A stretch of 64,000 bases of DNA from Bacterioplanoides sp965219715 (GTDB taxonomy: Bacteria > Pseudomonadota > Gammaproteobacteria > Pseudomonadales > Oceanobacteraceae): NCBI RefSeq assembly GCF_965219715.1, contig NZ_OZ244785.1, positions 4,733,688 to 4,797,687 on the forward strand. Direction: 5' to 3'. Shown one piece after another: positions 51,731 to 60,534 of the stretch (its first letter is position 1; each line of letters starts with the position of its first letter). The notes under the pieces are model-generated. The model did not search any database. It worked only from the letters and a program-made list of their open reading frames with translations, and had not been told where the DNA came from. The translations under genes were made by a program, and so were the position numbers.

Positions 51731-53980
51731 TTGCAGTTACGAACGCAAATTCTGTTGGTGTATCTTCTGGTGCTTGGCCTTGGCCTGGCAATCTCCAGCA
51801 GCATCTTTATTTCCGGGCGCCAGGTAACGGAAATCACCAATCAGCTGGTGGAAGAAAAATTACCCCGGCTCGACAGCATTAACGATCTTTATATTGCCAT
51901 CATTGAGCACGAACGCCTGCTGTACGAATATTACGCAACAACCGACAGTGAGCAATTTGAACCACTGCTAAGACAAAATGGCGAGCGTATTTCATACGAT
52001 CTGGAGCAAATCGCCATAGCCTTCCCGGACACCGTTGAAATCGAACAAATTCGCAGTGACGAGCATATGGTGAGTGATTACACCATGCAGTTGGATCAGA
52101 TGTTTCGCTCAGCGGCGGTTGATTGGGATAAAGCCCGTGAGCTACTCGGTTTGGTGAGTGCCGCCGGGCGGCGCATCTTACCGCGTTTGGATTTGTTGGT
52201 TGATACGATCAAAGACGATGCGGTAATGACTGCAGAAAACACCCAGCAGCAAACGGAGTTGAGCAGTTCGCTGGTGATCGGTTTTGCGTTATTGGTGATC
52301 GTGATTGCTGCGTTTGTTGGTTTTTACGTTAACAGTTATATCCGTGAAACAGTAAAACGCCGGCGGTTGGCGATGTTTGCGGAACGCAGCCCCAACCCGA
52401 TTATGAGTTTTAGCTGGCGCGGAAAGTTAAATTACACCAATCCGGCTTGCCTCAACCTGATGACATCACTCGGGAATAATTCTCGTCGCCCTGAAAGTCT
52501 GCTTCCCGACGATTTTCAGCGTCTGCTGTTAAGCTTGCAAACGAGCAAGGACAATTACTCACAGTGGGTTGCCCGCTTATCCGATAACTGCACGCTGCAA
52601 TATTCGCTGTCGCTGTTGCGCGATCTGGATACCGTGCATCTGTATATAGAAGACATCAGTGAACGTACCAAAGCACAACAGGACCTGAAGTTTCAGGCTT
52701 ACCACGATGTGCTGACCGAAATGCCAAACCGACGTTTCTTTAATGAGTGTCTGCAAGAGCTGGTGGAAAATAATCAGCATAAAACGCCGTTTGCCCTGGT
52801 GTTGGTCAGTCTCGACCGGTTTGATCTGGTTACTGCCAGTGTGGGTTATCAGGTTGGTGATCAGATTCTGAAAGCCGTCTCCGACAACCTGACTCATTTT
52901 ATTCAGAACTACTGCACGCTGGATCTCAGCAATAAAAAATACCGTCTGGATTCCAGCAAGTTCGCCTTGTTGGTGGACGAATTACCGGAACACGATTTTG
53001 CCGAAAATCTGGCGGCCGCATTGGTTGAAGAAATGAGAATGCCGGTGTGTATTGATAACAACGAATTTCACCTGACGGTGAGCGTTGGTGTGAGTCATTT
53101 CCCGGATCATGGTGAGAGCGGTGAGACTCTGATTGCTAATGCAGATGCGGCATTAACCCGGGTTAAGCGTGATGGTGGCGACGGCTTATTAAGTTACAGT
53201 CAGGATATTCATGCGAAAGAGCAAGCCTGGATCGATATCGAACGTAATCTGCGCCATGCCATCGATGACCAGGAATTAGTGCTGCATTATCAGCCAAAAA
53301 TCTCCGCTCATGCGCATCAGATTTCCGGTGTTGAAGCCTTAATTCGCTGGCGTCGTGCTGACGGCAGTATGGTGTCGCCCGGCGAGTTTATTCCGGTGGC
53401 CGAGCAAACCGGATTAATCGTTATGATTGGTGAGTGGGTGATTCACGAAGCCTGCCGCCAGTTCGAACGCTGGAATGACGAGAAGCCACTCAATATTGCA
53501 ATTAACCTGTCAGCCAGGCAGTTCCGCCATCCAGACTTTATACCGATGGTGAGTGAATGTTTGCATCATTACGCGATTGATCCGGCGATGATTGAGCTGG
53601 AAATTACAGAAAGCTTATTGATGAACGACATTCAGAAAAGTATCGAGACCATGCATGAATTAAAGGCGCTGGGCTTTAAATTATCGATCGATGATTTTGG
53701 TACCGGATATTCATCGCTGAGTTACCTGAAAGATTTTCCGATCGATAAACTAAAAATCGACCGGGCCTTTGTTATGAATATTGAAAACAACCCGGAAGAT
53801 CGCACCCTGGCGAAAACCATTGTTGATCTTGCCCATAACCTTAATCTGACGGTGGTGGCTGAAGGTGTTGAGAACGAGCAACAGCTGAAAATTATTGAAG
53901 AGCTGGGCGTTGAGGAAATTCAGGGGTTCTATTTCAGTAAGCCGATCAGTGCTGGAGATATCGAGCAAAACTATTTCTGA
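51731..53980 (+). CDS. GGDEF/EAL protein with degenerate GGDEF (c-di-GMP phosphodiesterase)
   Basis: A 749-aa membrane sensor. An N-terminal helix, a periplasmic helical region (about 30-175), a second membrane helix (about 180-202) and a short PAS-like region lead to a GGDEF domain starting YHDVLTEMPNRRFF. In that domain the active motif GGDEF is replaced by DSSKF (in RLDSSKFALLV), so cyclase activity is unlikely. The EAL domain is complete: GVEALIRW, INLSARQF, ELEITESLLM, IDDFGTGYSSLSYL, DKLKIDRAF and AEGVE. TTG 51,731 is the start, with GAGGAG 6 bases upstream. Confidence 0.9.
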   Translation: MQLRTQILLVYLLVLGLGLAISSSIFISGRQVTEITNQLVEEKLPRLDSINDLYIAIIEHERLLYEYYATTDSEQFEPLLRQNGERISYDLEQIAIAFPDTVEIEQIRSDEHMVSDYTMQLDQMFRSAAVDWDKARELLGLVSAAGRRILPRLDLLVDTIKDDAVMTAENTQQQTELSSSLVIGFALLVIVIAAFVGFYVNSYIRETVKRRRLAMFAERSPNPIMSFSWRGKLNYTNPACLNLMTSLGNNSRRPESLLPDDFQRLLLSLQTSKDNYSQWVARLSDNCTLQYSLSLLRDLDTVHLYIEDISERTKAQQDLKFQAYHDVLTEMPNRRFFNECLQELVENNQHKTPFALVLVSLDRFDLVTASVGYQVGDQILKAVSDNLTHFIQNYCTLDLSNKKYRLDSSKFALLVDELPEHDFAENLAAALVEEMRMPVCIDNNEFHLTVSVGVSHFPDHGESGETLIANADAALTRVKRDGGDGLLSYSQDIHAKEQAWIDIERNLRHAIDDQELVLHYQPKISAHAHQISGVEALIRWRRADGSMVSPGEFIPVAEQTGLIVMIGEWVIHEACRQFERWNDEKPLNIAINLSARQFRHPDFIPMVSECLHHYAIDPAMIELEITESLLMNDIQKSIETMHELKALGFKLSIDDFGTGYSSLSYLKDFPIDKLKIDRAFVMNIENNPEDRTLAKTIVDLAHNLNLTVVAEGVENEQQLKIIEELGVEEIQGFYFSKPISAGDIEQNYF

Positions 53981-54049
53981 GCTTACTGGTATGGAGCGAT
54001 TGAGCAGTCGCGCCAGGTCTGTAGCCGGGCAACTGCTCATAATTCACCT

Positions 54050-54631
54050 TTATTGAGGTTTAAACGTCAGTGTCAGGTTGACCGGCACCACTTCGGCAAT
54101 CACTTTCAGCTTGGCAATGTCTTGCAATAAACGAATGCCTTTGGTCATTGCAAAGTCATTTGCGTGGATCAGAACCGGCTGCAGGCTGGTTACAACCAGT
54201 TGCCCATCTTTAGCGGGCACCGCCAGCAGTTTCAGGTTCAGTTCTTCATCGCTGCCATGCAGATTTAACTTCGCAGGTAATTCAATTTGCTGAACCTTGC
54301 CTGCTTTTAATCCCGCTAATAATTCGGCTGATAATTGTGCCTCAATGGTGGCTTTAGCGAAGCTGGATACTTCAAACAACAAATCACGCATGCGCTGATC
54401 GCGGATAGGGATGCGGGAGTCGATACTGGTTAAATCAATTTCAACCTTAGCCAGACCGCTATCAGAGACTTCGCCGCTGAGTCGGCCAAAACGGTGCACT
54501 TCCAATAAGTGGCTGTTTTTACCGGTGACAAAGGTCACTTCGGAAGGCTGGGTAAGCTGCCAGTCGGCCAGAGCCGAGGCGCTGCTTAACAGTCCTGCTA
54601 CTAAAGCCGGGGCAAATTTCTTTAACTGCAT
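54050..54631 (-). CDS. YceI family periplasmic protein
   Basis: A 193-aa exported protein with signal peptide (FAPALVAGLLSSASALA). The mature part fits the YceI lipocalin-like fold that binds isoprenoid-type lipids: SEVTFVTGKNSHLLEVHRFGRLSGEV and DLTSIDSRIPIRDQRMRDLLFEV. ATG 54,631 is preferred over 54,661 since it opens the signal peptide. The ligand is not known. Confidence 0.85.
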   Translation of the reverse strand: MQLKKFAPALVAGLLSSASALADWQLTQPSEVTFVTGKNSHLLEVHRFGRLSGEVSDSGLAKVEIDLTSIDSRIPIRDQRMRDLLFEVSSFAKATIEAQLSAELLAGLKAGKVQQIELPAKLNLHGSDEELNLKLLAVPAKDGQLVVTSLQPVLIHANDFAMTKGIRLLQDIAKLKVIAEVVPVNLTLTFKPQ

Positions 54632-54674
54632 ATCGTCTCTCCTTTTACCAGGTTTCTGCATGAATCACGGTGAT

Positions 54675-55169
54675 CTATTGCAGCAGCGTAACCTGTGGGA
54701 ATGAGTAAGTCACCAGCCAGCGAAGGTCTTTTTCAATCGCTTCTTTATTGTCACTTTCCAGCGTCCAGCGCTGTTTATCCAGTTTAAATTGCTGCTTTTT
54801 GTCGAGCTTTTTGTATTCATCAAGAATAGGCATGGAACGAGTGGCTTCATAGTGGCTGCGCAATTGCGCCAGCTCTGGTAACTGCCAGGCATCGGGGTCG
54901 AGGCCGGAAATCAGATACTGAATACGCAACACACCTTCGGTGATTTCGCACTGTTGTTCCAGCACTGAACGGGCAACAAAACGAATGTCATTAACCAGCT
55001 CCAGTTGTTTCTGGCGGAGGTTATGGGCCGCTTTGGCCGCTTCTTCCTGCTGCTGACGTTCGACGTCGGCTTCAGCTTGTTTTACTTTTTTAACCAGATT
55101 CCAGGCATAGACCGCCAGCGCAATGATAATTGCCAGGCCAGCGATGGCGAACAGGGTAGGGAGGCTCAT
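54675..55169 (-). CDS. DUF2489 domain membrane protein
   Basis: A 164-aa protein with one N-terminal membrane helix (LFAIAGLAIIIALAVYAWNLV) followed by a coiled-coil, Gln/Ala/Lys-rich stretch and a DUF2489 C-terminal region (LVNDIRFVARSVLEQQCEITEGVLRI, MPILDEYKKLDKKQQ). The family is gammaproteobacterial and of unknown function. Confidence 0.83.
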   Translation of the reverse strand: MSLPTLFAIAGLAIIIALAVYAWNLVKKVKQAEADVERQQQEEAAKAAHNLRQKQLELVNDIRFVARSVLEQQCEITEGVLRIQYLISGLDPDAWQLPELAQLRSHYEATRSMPILDEYKKLDKKQQFKLDKQRWTLESDNKEAIEKDLRWLVTYSFPQVTLLQ

Positions 55170-55232
55170 GAGGTAATTTCGGTCGTGTAATCAAAACAGG
55201 GCGCTATTATGACGAGTGTTGGCCCGTCTCGG

Positions 55233-55409
55233 CTAGTCCTTGCAGAATAAACACTGTTCCGGTGGCGTGGTGCCTTCACGATAGCTTACTCTGAATCGGG
55301 CCTGCCCCCGGTTTCTCTGCACCTGATAGCGGCGTTGCTGGTGCAGTGAATCCGTAATGGCTGGGTCTTTGGATGCGCTTGTTTTTTCTGCCTGCGCCGA
55401 ATTCTTCAT
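55233..55409 (-). CDS. Small protein of 58 aa coupled to SulP
   Basis: A short reverse-strand ORF whose ATG overlaps the SulP stop as TGATG, so it should be translated with SulP. It is basic in the middle (QQRRYQVQRNRGQARFRV) and ends TPPEQCLFCKD, with a CxxC pair that could bind metal or react with sulfur. No recognised domain. It fills the space between the SulP and DUF2489 genes. Confidence 0.6.
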   Translation of the reverse strand: MKNSAQAEKTSASKDPAITDSLHQQRRYQVQRNRGQARFRVSYREGTTPPEQCLFCKD

Positions 55410-57100
55410 CAGCGTTTACCTAACTGGCGCATGGCTTCACTGGCGGTAAAAAATATCTGCCCAGGCTGAAGTTGTTTAAAAAGTTGGCTGTGTTGCAGCT
55501 GGTCCATCACCGGTCCTTTAAATTCCGCCAGGTGCAGAGATTTCTGTTGCTGCTGCAATTGCTTGTTGAGCCGAATCAAGCCTTCATAACCGTCAAAATC
55601 AATATGATTAATGGCACTGCCAATCAGGATAACGTGTTGAATGTCCTGTTGCTGCTGTAAACGCTGCTGAACATAGTCCTGTAGGTGCTGGCTGTTGGCA
55701 AAATAAAGATTTTCATCAACTCTGACCAGCAGTAGCTCGGGGCTGGTGGTCACTGGGTGGCGTTCGATATTGCGGAAGTGGTCGGAGTCCTGATAACGAC
55801 CCACCTCTGCAATGTGTGGCTCGCTGGTACGTTTCAGAAACAATACCAGCGACAGGCAAATACCGATAAATATGCCGGTCTCTGCATTGGTCAGTAGTAC
55901 TGCTGTGAAAGTAATTAACCAGGTTAAGCCATCGCCTCGTTGAAAATGCCAGGCGTGGACACCGTCAGACCATTTGATCAGTGGTAACACGGCCGCAACA
56001 ATAATGGCTGCCAATACCGCTTTGGGTAAATGTACAAACCAGTCTGAAAAAAACAGGCAAACAAGCGCGACCATAACCATGGTAACCAATGCTGCAGCCT
56101 GGGATCTGGCACCGGCGGCCTGGTTGACCATCGAGCGCCCAAAACCGCCAGCCACCGGGTAAGCCTGGCTAACGGCAGCAGCCATATTGGCACTCGCCAG
56201 CGCTAATAACTCGCGGTTCGGATTGAGGCGGGTGTTTGATTGCAGCGCCATGGCAGTGGCAACTGACAGACTCTCGAGATAAGCAATCAGCGCAATGATA
56301 GCTGCGGATGGTAGTAATGCTTGCCAATTGATCTGTCGCCAGTGTTGGCTGATCGCACGAGGCCACTCGAGATCTGGCAGTCCCGCAGGGATAGCACCAA
56401 CGGTTGCCAATGGCGTATCCAGTGACCAGCTGGTTGCAATTCCTATCAGGATTACCAGCAGTGGTGCTGTTTTTCCTGCGGAACCGCGGACAAGCCTGGG
56501 CCAGGCCAGTAACAAAACCAGCATCAATGATCCTAATACCAGAGCACTGACATTAACCTGATCGGCTTGTTGCCACAAAGACAGGAAGGGCTGAAAAAAG
56601 ACGTCGCTCTGCGGTATTTCAATTCCAGCAAAGTGTTTAATCTGGTTCAGAATAATGATCAGTGCGGCTGCGCTGGTAAAGGCAGAAATAACGGTATGAC
56701 TGATAAACGCAGTCCAGCGTCCCAGGCCAATTAAAAAGAACAACAATAAAAAGCAAGCCACTAATAACGCCAGCAGGCTGGCGTATGAGGCAAGAGGCAG
56801 CTCATCAGTGGCCAGCGGCGATAGCGCTTCCAGTGTCATCAGTGAAACGATGGCAACCGGGCCAACGGCGAGGGTTGGGCTGGTTCCTAATAAAGCGTAA
56901 AACAACAACGGTAACAGAGCGGCGTAAAGTCCGGTCTCTGCTGGTAAGCCAGCCAGAAATGCATAAGCGATGGCTTGCGGAACAATCAGTACAGCAACGA
57001 TCAGTCCCGCGGTCAGATCGGAAGTTAACCAACAACGCTGATAAGAATGCAGTGTTGGCAGCAGATTACTGCCAAGCCTGGTTAACTTCCCTGGCTTCAT
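55409..57100 (-). CDS. SulP family anion transporter with STAS domain
   Basis: A 563-aa membrane transporter. The SulP core of about 12-14 helices begins LTAGLIVAVLIVPQAIAYAFLAGLPAETGLYAALL, and a C-terminal cytoplasmic STAS domain follows (LLLVRVDENLYFANSQHLQDYV, ILIGSAINHIDFDGYEGL). The substrate could be sulfate, bicarbonate or sulfite. Its start overlaps the end of the upstream ArsR gene by ATGA, which suggests a sulfur-related role. Confidence 0.92.
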   Translation of the reverse strand: MKPGKLTRLGSNLLPTLHSYQRCWLTSDLTAGLIVAVLIVPQAIAYAFLAGLPAETGLYAALLPLLFYALLGTSPTLAVGPVAIVSLMTLEALSPLATDELPLASYASLLALLVACFLLLFFLIGLGRWTAFISHTVISAFTSAAALIIILNQIKHFAGIEIPQSDVFFQPFLSLWQQADQVNVSALVLGSLMLVLLLAWPRLVRGSAGKTAPLLVILIGIATSWSLDTPLATVGAIPAGLPDLEWPRAISQHWRQINWQALLPSAAIIALIAYLESLSVATAMALQSNTRLNPNRELLALASANMAAAVSQAYPVAGGFGRSMVNQAAGARSQAAALVTMVMVALVCLFFSDWFVHLPKAVLAAIIVAAVLPLIKWSDGVHAWHFQRGDGLTWLITFTAVLLTNAETGIFIGICLSLVLFLKRTSEPHIAEVGRYQDSDHFRNIERHPVTTSPELLLVRVDENLYFANSQHLQDYVQQRLQQQQDIQHVILIGSAINHIDFDGYEGLIRLNKQLQQQQKSLHLAEFKGPVMDQLQHSQLFKQLQPGQIFFTASEAMRQLGKR

Positions 57101-57435
57101 GCAGGCTCAGGTTCCGGTTGCTGGTCAGCATTCGCTTCCTGAGTTTCACAATACAGATCGTTCAGAACCTGAATAATACGTTCAGCCTGATCATTGTTGA
57201 GGCGGTAATAAACGGTTTGTGCCACGCGGCGCGGGGAAACCAGATTTTCACCTCTCAGCCAGGCGAGGTGCTGAGACAGCGCAGATTGGCTTAATGGCAG
57301 TTCTTTGACCATTTCTCCGACCGACACTTCGCCTTCACGCAAGCTGCATAAAATCGACAGTCGGTGTTCATTAGCCAGAGCCTTTAACAGACGCACTGCT
57401 TCTTTACGATGATTATCGAGAGCTTCGTTAGTCAT
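57097..57435 (-). CDS. ArsR family regulator, BigR/SqrR-type two-cysteine sulfur sensor
   Basis: A 112-aa winged-HTH repressor (LLKALANEHRLSILCSLREGEVSVGEMVKEL, SQSALSQHLAWLRGENLVSPRR). Cys30 and Cys96 are 66 residues apart, the same spacing as Cys42 and Cys108 of BigR, which form a disulfide or polysulfide link in response to persulfides. No metal-binding CxC is seen. The gene precedes SulP and is divergent from a persulfide dioxygenase gene, with palindromes between. ATG 57,435 is preferred over 57,474. Confidence 0.85.
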   Translation of the reverse strand: MTNEALDNHRKEAVRLLKALANEHRLSILCSLREGEVSVGEMVKELPLSQSALSQHLAWLRGENLVSPRRVAQTVYYRLNNDQAERIIQVLNDLYCETQEANADQQPEPEPA

Positions 57436-57468
57436 GTTTAGCGACGTACTCCTTTGCGATATCTGATG

Positions 57469-57535
57469 TAGCAATTGTATATTATGTATTGCTAAATAAG
57501 AATATTCTAATATTATTATTCCAAAACATAGAATA
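57469..57535. promoter_or_regulatory. Divergent AT-rich operator region for the BigR-type regulator
   Basis: Three inverted repeats lie between the two divergent genes: TAGCAAT-N12-ATTGCTA at 57,469-57,494, the palindrome GAATATTC at 57,500-57,507, and TATTC-N9-GAATA at 57,517-57,535. AT-rich imperfect palindromes are typical ArsR/BigR sites; which are bound is unknown. Confidence 0.6.
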
Positions 57536-57564
57536 TACCACTAAAAAAGTCTGAGGGATTGACC

Positions 57565-58428
57565 ATGAGTACCCACATTGAGACGCATTTTGACCAATTT
57601 ACCGCTACCGCCAGTCATATCGTGGTTGATACTGCCAGTCAGCAGGCCGCGATTGTTGATCCGGTTATGGGCTTTGATCAGAAGTCCGGTACCACGGATG
57701 TCACCCTGATTACTACTATGCTCCTGCGAGTAAAAGAAATGGGGGCACAGGTCAAATATGTGCTCGAAACTCATGCTCATGCTGATCATTTATCCTCGGC
57801 GGACTACATTCGCCAGCAAACCGGTGCTGAAATTGTGATTGGTAAACCAATTACACAGGTGCAGAACACCTTTGCCAGTATCTTCAATGAAACCGATGTT
57901 CTGGCTTGTGACGGCAGCCAGTTTGATCACCTTGTGGAAGATGGAGATCAGCTAAGCCTGGGAGAAACTCTGATTAACGTCATCGCAACGCCGGGGCACA
58001 CGCCCGCCTGTGTTTCCTATTTGGTTGGTGATGAGGCGGTATTTGTGGGTGATACGCTGTTTATGCCGGATGTTGGCAGCGCACGTTGTGATTTTCCTGG
58101 TGGCGACGCCCGTACCTTGTATCGTTCAGCACAACGTTTGTTATCTCTTGATGCTGGCATTCAGATGTACCTTTGCCACGACTATCCGCCTGCGAATCGC
58201 GACATTGAGACGCGGGTCAGTGTGGCGCAGCAACGCCGCGAGAATATTCACTTGCGTGATGGCATCAGTGAAGACGAGTTTGTTGCTCTGCGAACCGAAC
58301 GGGATAACACATTAGAGGTCCCACGGCTGATATTGCCATCGTTGCAGGTGAATATCCGCGCAGGGGCCTTGCCGGCGGCAGAGGAAAACGGCACCAGTTA
58401 TCTGAAAATGCCGCTGAATGTTCTCTGA
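57565..58428 (+). CDS. MBL-fold persulfide dioxygenase (Blh/ETHE1-like)
   Basis: A 287-aa metallo-beta-lactamase-fold protein that probably oxidises glutathione persulfide to sulfite. ETHAHADHLSSADYI is the metal motif, TPGHTPACVSYLVGDEAVFVGDTLFMPDVGSARCDFPGG is the ETHE1/Blh block with a mononuclear iron site, and LCHDY gives the last His. ATG 57,565 follows GAGGG; a TTG 6 bases upstream is also in frame. It is divergent from the ArsR-SulP operon. Confidence 0.9.
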   Translation: MSTHIETHFDQFTATASHIVVDTASQQAAIVDPVMGFDQKSGTTDVTLITTMLLRVKEMGAQVKYVLETHAHADHLSSADYIRQQTGAEIVIGKPITQVQNTFASIFNETDVLACDGSQFDHLVEDGDQLSLGETLINVIATPGHTPACVSYLVGDEAVFVGDTLFMPDVGSARCDFPGGDARTLYRSAQRLLSLDAGIQMYLCHDYPPANRDIETRVSVAQQRRENIHLRDGISEDEFVALRTERDNTLEVPRLILPSLQVNIRAGALPAAEENGTSYLKMPLNVL

Positions 58429-58538
58429 TATGGGCCTGGCGAACCAATCCCTGTGCTACATAGCATAAAACCTGCTGAATCTATGGCATTTTTCATAATA
58501 TTGGTTAATCTGAATGATAAGAAAAACGAATAAGGAAA

Positions 58539-58982
58539 ATGACCATGCTGGTCAATAATCGTTGGGTTCGGGCAACCGGAGATTTAAACGGTAAGCCCAT
58601 CAGTATTCAGTTTCGTGAAAATTGGCAGCTGGCGGCGGACTCGGAAAAGTTTCCGGTATGTGTTCAGATTGCCTGGCACGCTGATACTCAGGATGAAAGC
58701 AGCGGCTTTCCGGCAGACAGTGAGCAAGAAAGCATTCTGGTGTTTCACCAGAGCTTGCAGGATGCGCTGGAGCCAAACGAAAACGCTGTTGTTGCCATGA
58801 TGATTACCCACGATGCGATCAATCAATGGATTATTTATTGTACCGATCTGGAAAGTCTGAAAACGGCTTTAGATGATATTCCGACTGATAAAGGTTTATA
58901 TCCGATTGAGGTGGTCGCGGATGAAGATCCGCAATGGAAGATCTTTAACCAGGTGTATGAAGTGATTCAACAGCAGGGTTAA
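58539..58982 (+). CDS. DUF695-type protein
   Basis: A 147-aa soluble protein. RWVRATGDLNGKPISIQFRENW and the ending WKIFNQVYEVI resemble DUF695-containing proteins, and the middle is acidic (ADSEQESILVFHQSLQDALEPNENAV). The family's function is unknown. The start is ATG 58,539 or 58,545, with AAGGAAA upstream. Confidence 0.65.
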   Translation: MTMLVNNRWVRATGDLNGKPISIQFRENWQLAADSEKFPVCVQIAWHADTQDESSGFPADSEQESILVFHQSLQDALEPNENAVVAMMITHDAINQWIIYCTDLESLKTALDDIPTDKGLYPIEVVADEDPQWKIFNQVYEVIQQQG

Positions 58983-59097
58983 ATTATCTGCTGAATCAAC
59001 AGATTCAAATTGAACGACTCTCAATAACCCTCGGTGCTTTTCTGCCTAGCCAGCTAAACATCGGGGGTTATCTGTATTTGGAGAACTGTTAACCGGA

Positions 59098-60015
59098 TCA
59101 GCGTCTCTGGTCATTCTCTTTTTGCTGTTCTTCCGCTTCCAGCGCAGCGATACGTGCAGCTTCGATCTCCGCCAGCTCCGCTTCGACCATGTCCGGGGTT
59201 TCCAGTGAAACCAAACCAATTTTTCCTGAGCGCAATTCGTGCAGGCACAACTCGGATGCTTTGTGCAGGTCGGCAATGCCTCCCGGGCGCAGGCAGCCAC
59301 GTTTAGCGGCAATGGTATTCAGAGCCTGCTCAGCATTTTCCGGCGCCTGTTTCATTTTGAAGCGTGTCATCAGTGGTTGCTGATACGCTTCCAGCAGGTA
59401 ACCCAAGGCAAACTGAGCAACATCGGTGTATTCGATGGCGGTATCTTTAACCGCGCCGCTGGCTGCCAGGCGGTAACCGCTTTTTTCGTTTTCAAATTTG
59501 GGCCACAGAATCCCTGGCGTGTCGGATAACACCACACCGTTTTTAAGGTCGATCATCTGGTTGGCTTTTGTAACTGCCGGCTCGTTACCGGTGCGGGCAA
59601 TCTGGCGGCCAGCCAGCGCATTAATCAGCGTGGATTTACCCACGTTCGGAATGCCCATAATCATCACCCGGATCGCCAGTTTCTTCTCTGTGCGTTTACT
59701 GCCGAGTTTCTTACACAGCTGAATGACCTTTTTTACCTGCTTCTTATCTTCAGCAACCAGAGGCATTGCCTGGGTATTGTGTTGTTTGCCAAAGTAGTTC
59801 ACCCATTGTTGGGTCACTTTTGGGTCGGCCAGGTCAGACTTGTTAAGAATCTTGATACACGGGGTGTCGCCTCTGAGCTCATCCACCAACGGATTGGTGC
59901 TGGAAAACGGTAAACGGGCATCGAGTACCTCCACCACCAGATCGATTTCCGGCATGGCTTCGGCGATTTTTTTGCGGGCTTTGTTCATATGGCCCGGGAA
60001 CCAATGGATTGCCAT
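59098..60015 (-). CDS. ylqF: Ribosome biogenesis GTPase YlqF
   Basis: A circularly permuted GTPase of 305 aa involved in late 50S maturation. The order is G4 NKSDLA, then G1 GIPNVGKSTLIN, then G3 DTPGI, confirming permutation. ATG 60,015 gives the family start MAIHWFPGHMNKARKKI; the frame extends 23 codons upstream with unrelated sequence. The C-terminus is Glu/Lys-rich. Confidence 0.92.
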   Translation of the reverse strand: MAIHWFPGHMNKARKKIAEAMPEIDLVVEVLDARLPFSSTNPLVDELRGDTPCIKILNKSDLADPKVTQQWVNYFGKQHNTQAMPLVAEDKKQVKKVIQLCKKLGSKRTEKKLAIRVMIMGIPNVGKSTLINALAGRQIARTGNEPAVTKANQMIDLKNGVVLSDTPGILWPKFENEKSGYRLAASGAVKDTAIEYTDVAQFALGYLLEAYQQPLMTRFKMKQAPENAEQALNTIAAKRGCLRPGGIADLHKASELCLHELRSGKIGLVSLETPDMVEAELAEIEAARIAALEAEEQQKENDQRR

Positions 60016-60228
60016 AGTGACGATTTCCGATTGACGATGGATGAAAAGGGCGGCACATTGTAAAGCAAGGCCTGTGTAGAGCAACTGCTAAAGCTGTACT
60101 CATGCTATTCAAAACCGCACCTCTGTTATGTGCGGCGCAACAGAGAACAGGCCTAGCAGTCAGCGACACAGGATTGTCACAAAACCAGCTTACGCTGGTG
60201 GAAGTTGAGTTGGACGGGAGACGGACCT

Positions 60229-60420
60229 ATGGATCTCTTACCTGATGATTTTGCCCAAAGTGCCAAACAACAGGGGCGCCAGGCCTCTGCTACCGTATCC
60301 GGACGTCGTCGTGCCGGGTTTCTAGTTGGAAACAAATTCGTTTTTTCAGATCAGACTGAAGTCTTGTGGATGCAGGCCGGACCGGGTGAATTCCGTGAGT
60401 TACGTATCTGGCGCAAGTAA
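60229..60420 (+). CDS. Small hypothetical protein, 63 aa
   Basis: ATG 60,229 has GGAGACGG 6 bases upstream. The product MDLLPDDFAQSAKQQGRQAS with a later RRRAGFLVGNKFVFSDQTEVLWM is basic and compact. The family is not recognised. It lies alone between divergent ylqF and a convergent gene. Confidence 0.55.
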   Translation: MDLLPDDFAQSAKQQGRQASATVSGRRRAGFLVGNKFVFSDQTEVLWMQAGPGEFRELRIWRK

Positions 60421-60433
60421 ACAGGCCAGTCAG

Positions 60434-60471
60434 ATAAAAAATAACCTCCGCTTCGCGTGAAGGGGAGGTTA
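60434..60471 (-). terminator. Terminator of the reverse-strand acidic-tail gene
   Basis: On the reverse strand, TAACCTCC/GGAGGTTA form an 8-bp stem followed by a T-run (the forward strand shows the A-run). Confidence 0.8.
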
Positions 60472-60534
60472 CTTACAGCGGCTATGTGTTAGCTACTGAT
60501 TATGGATGGCTGCTAGTAACGATGGCTACGGCTA

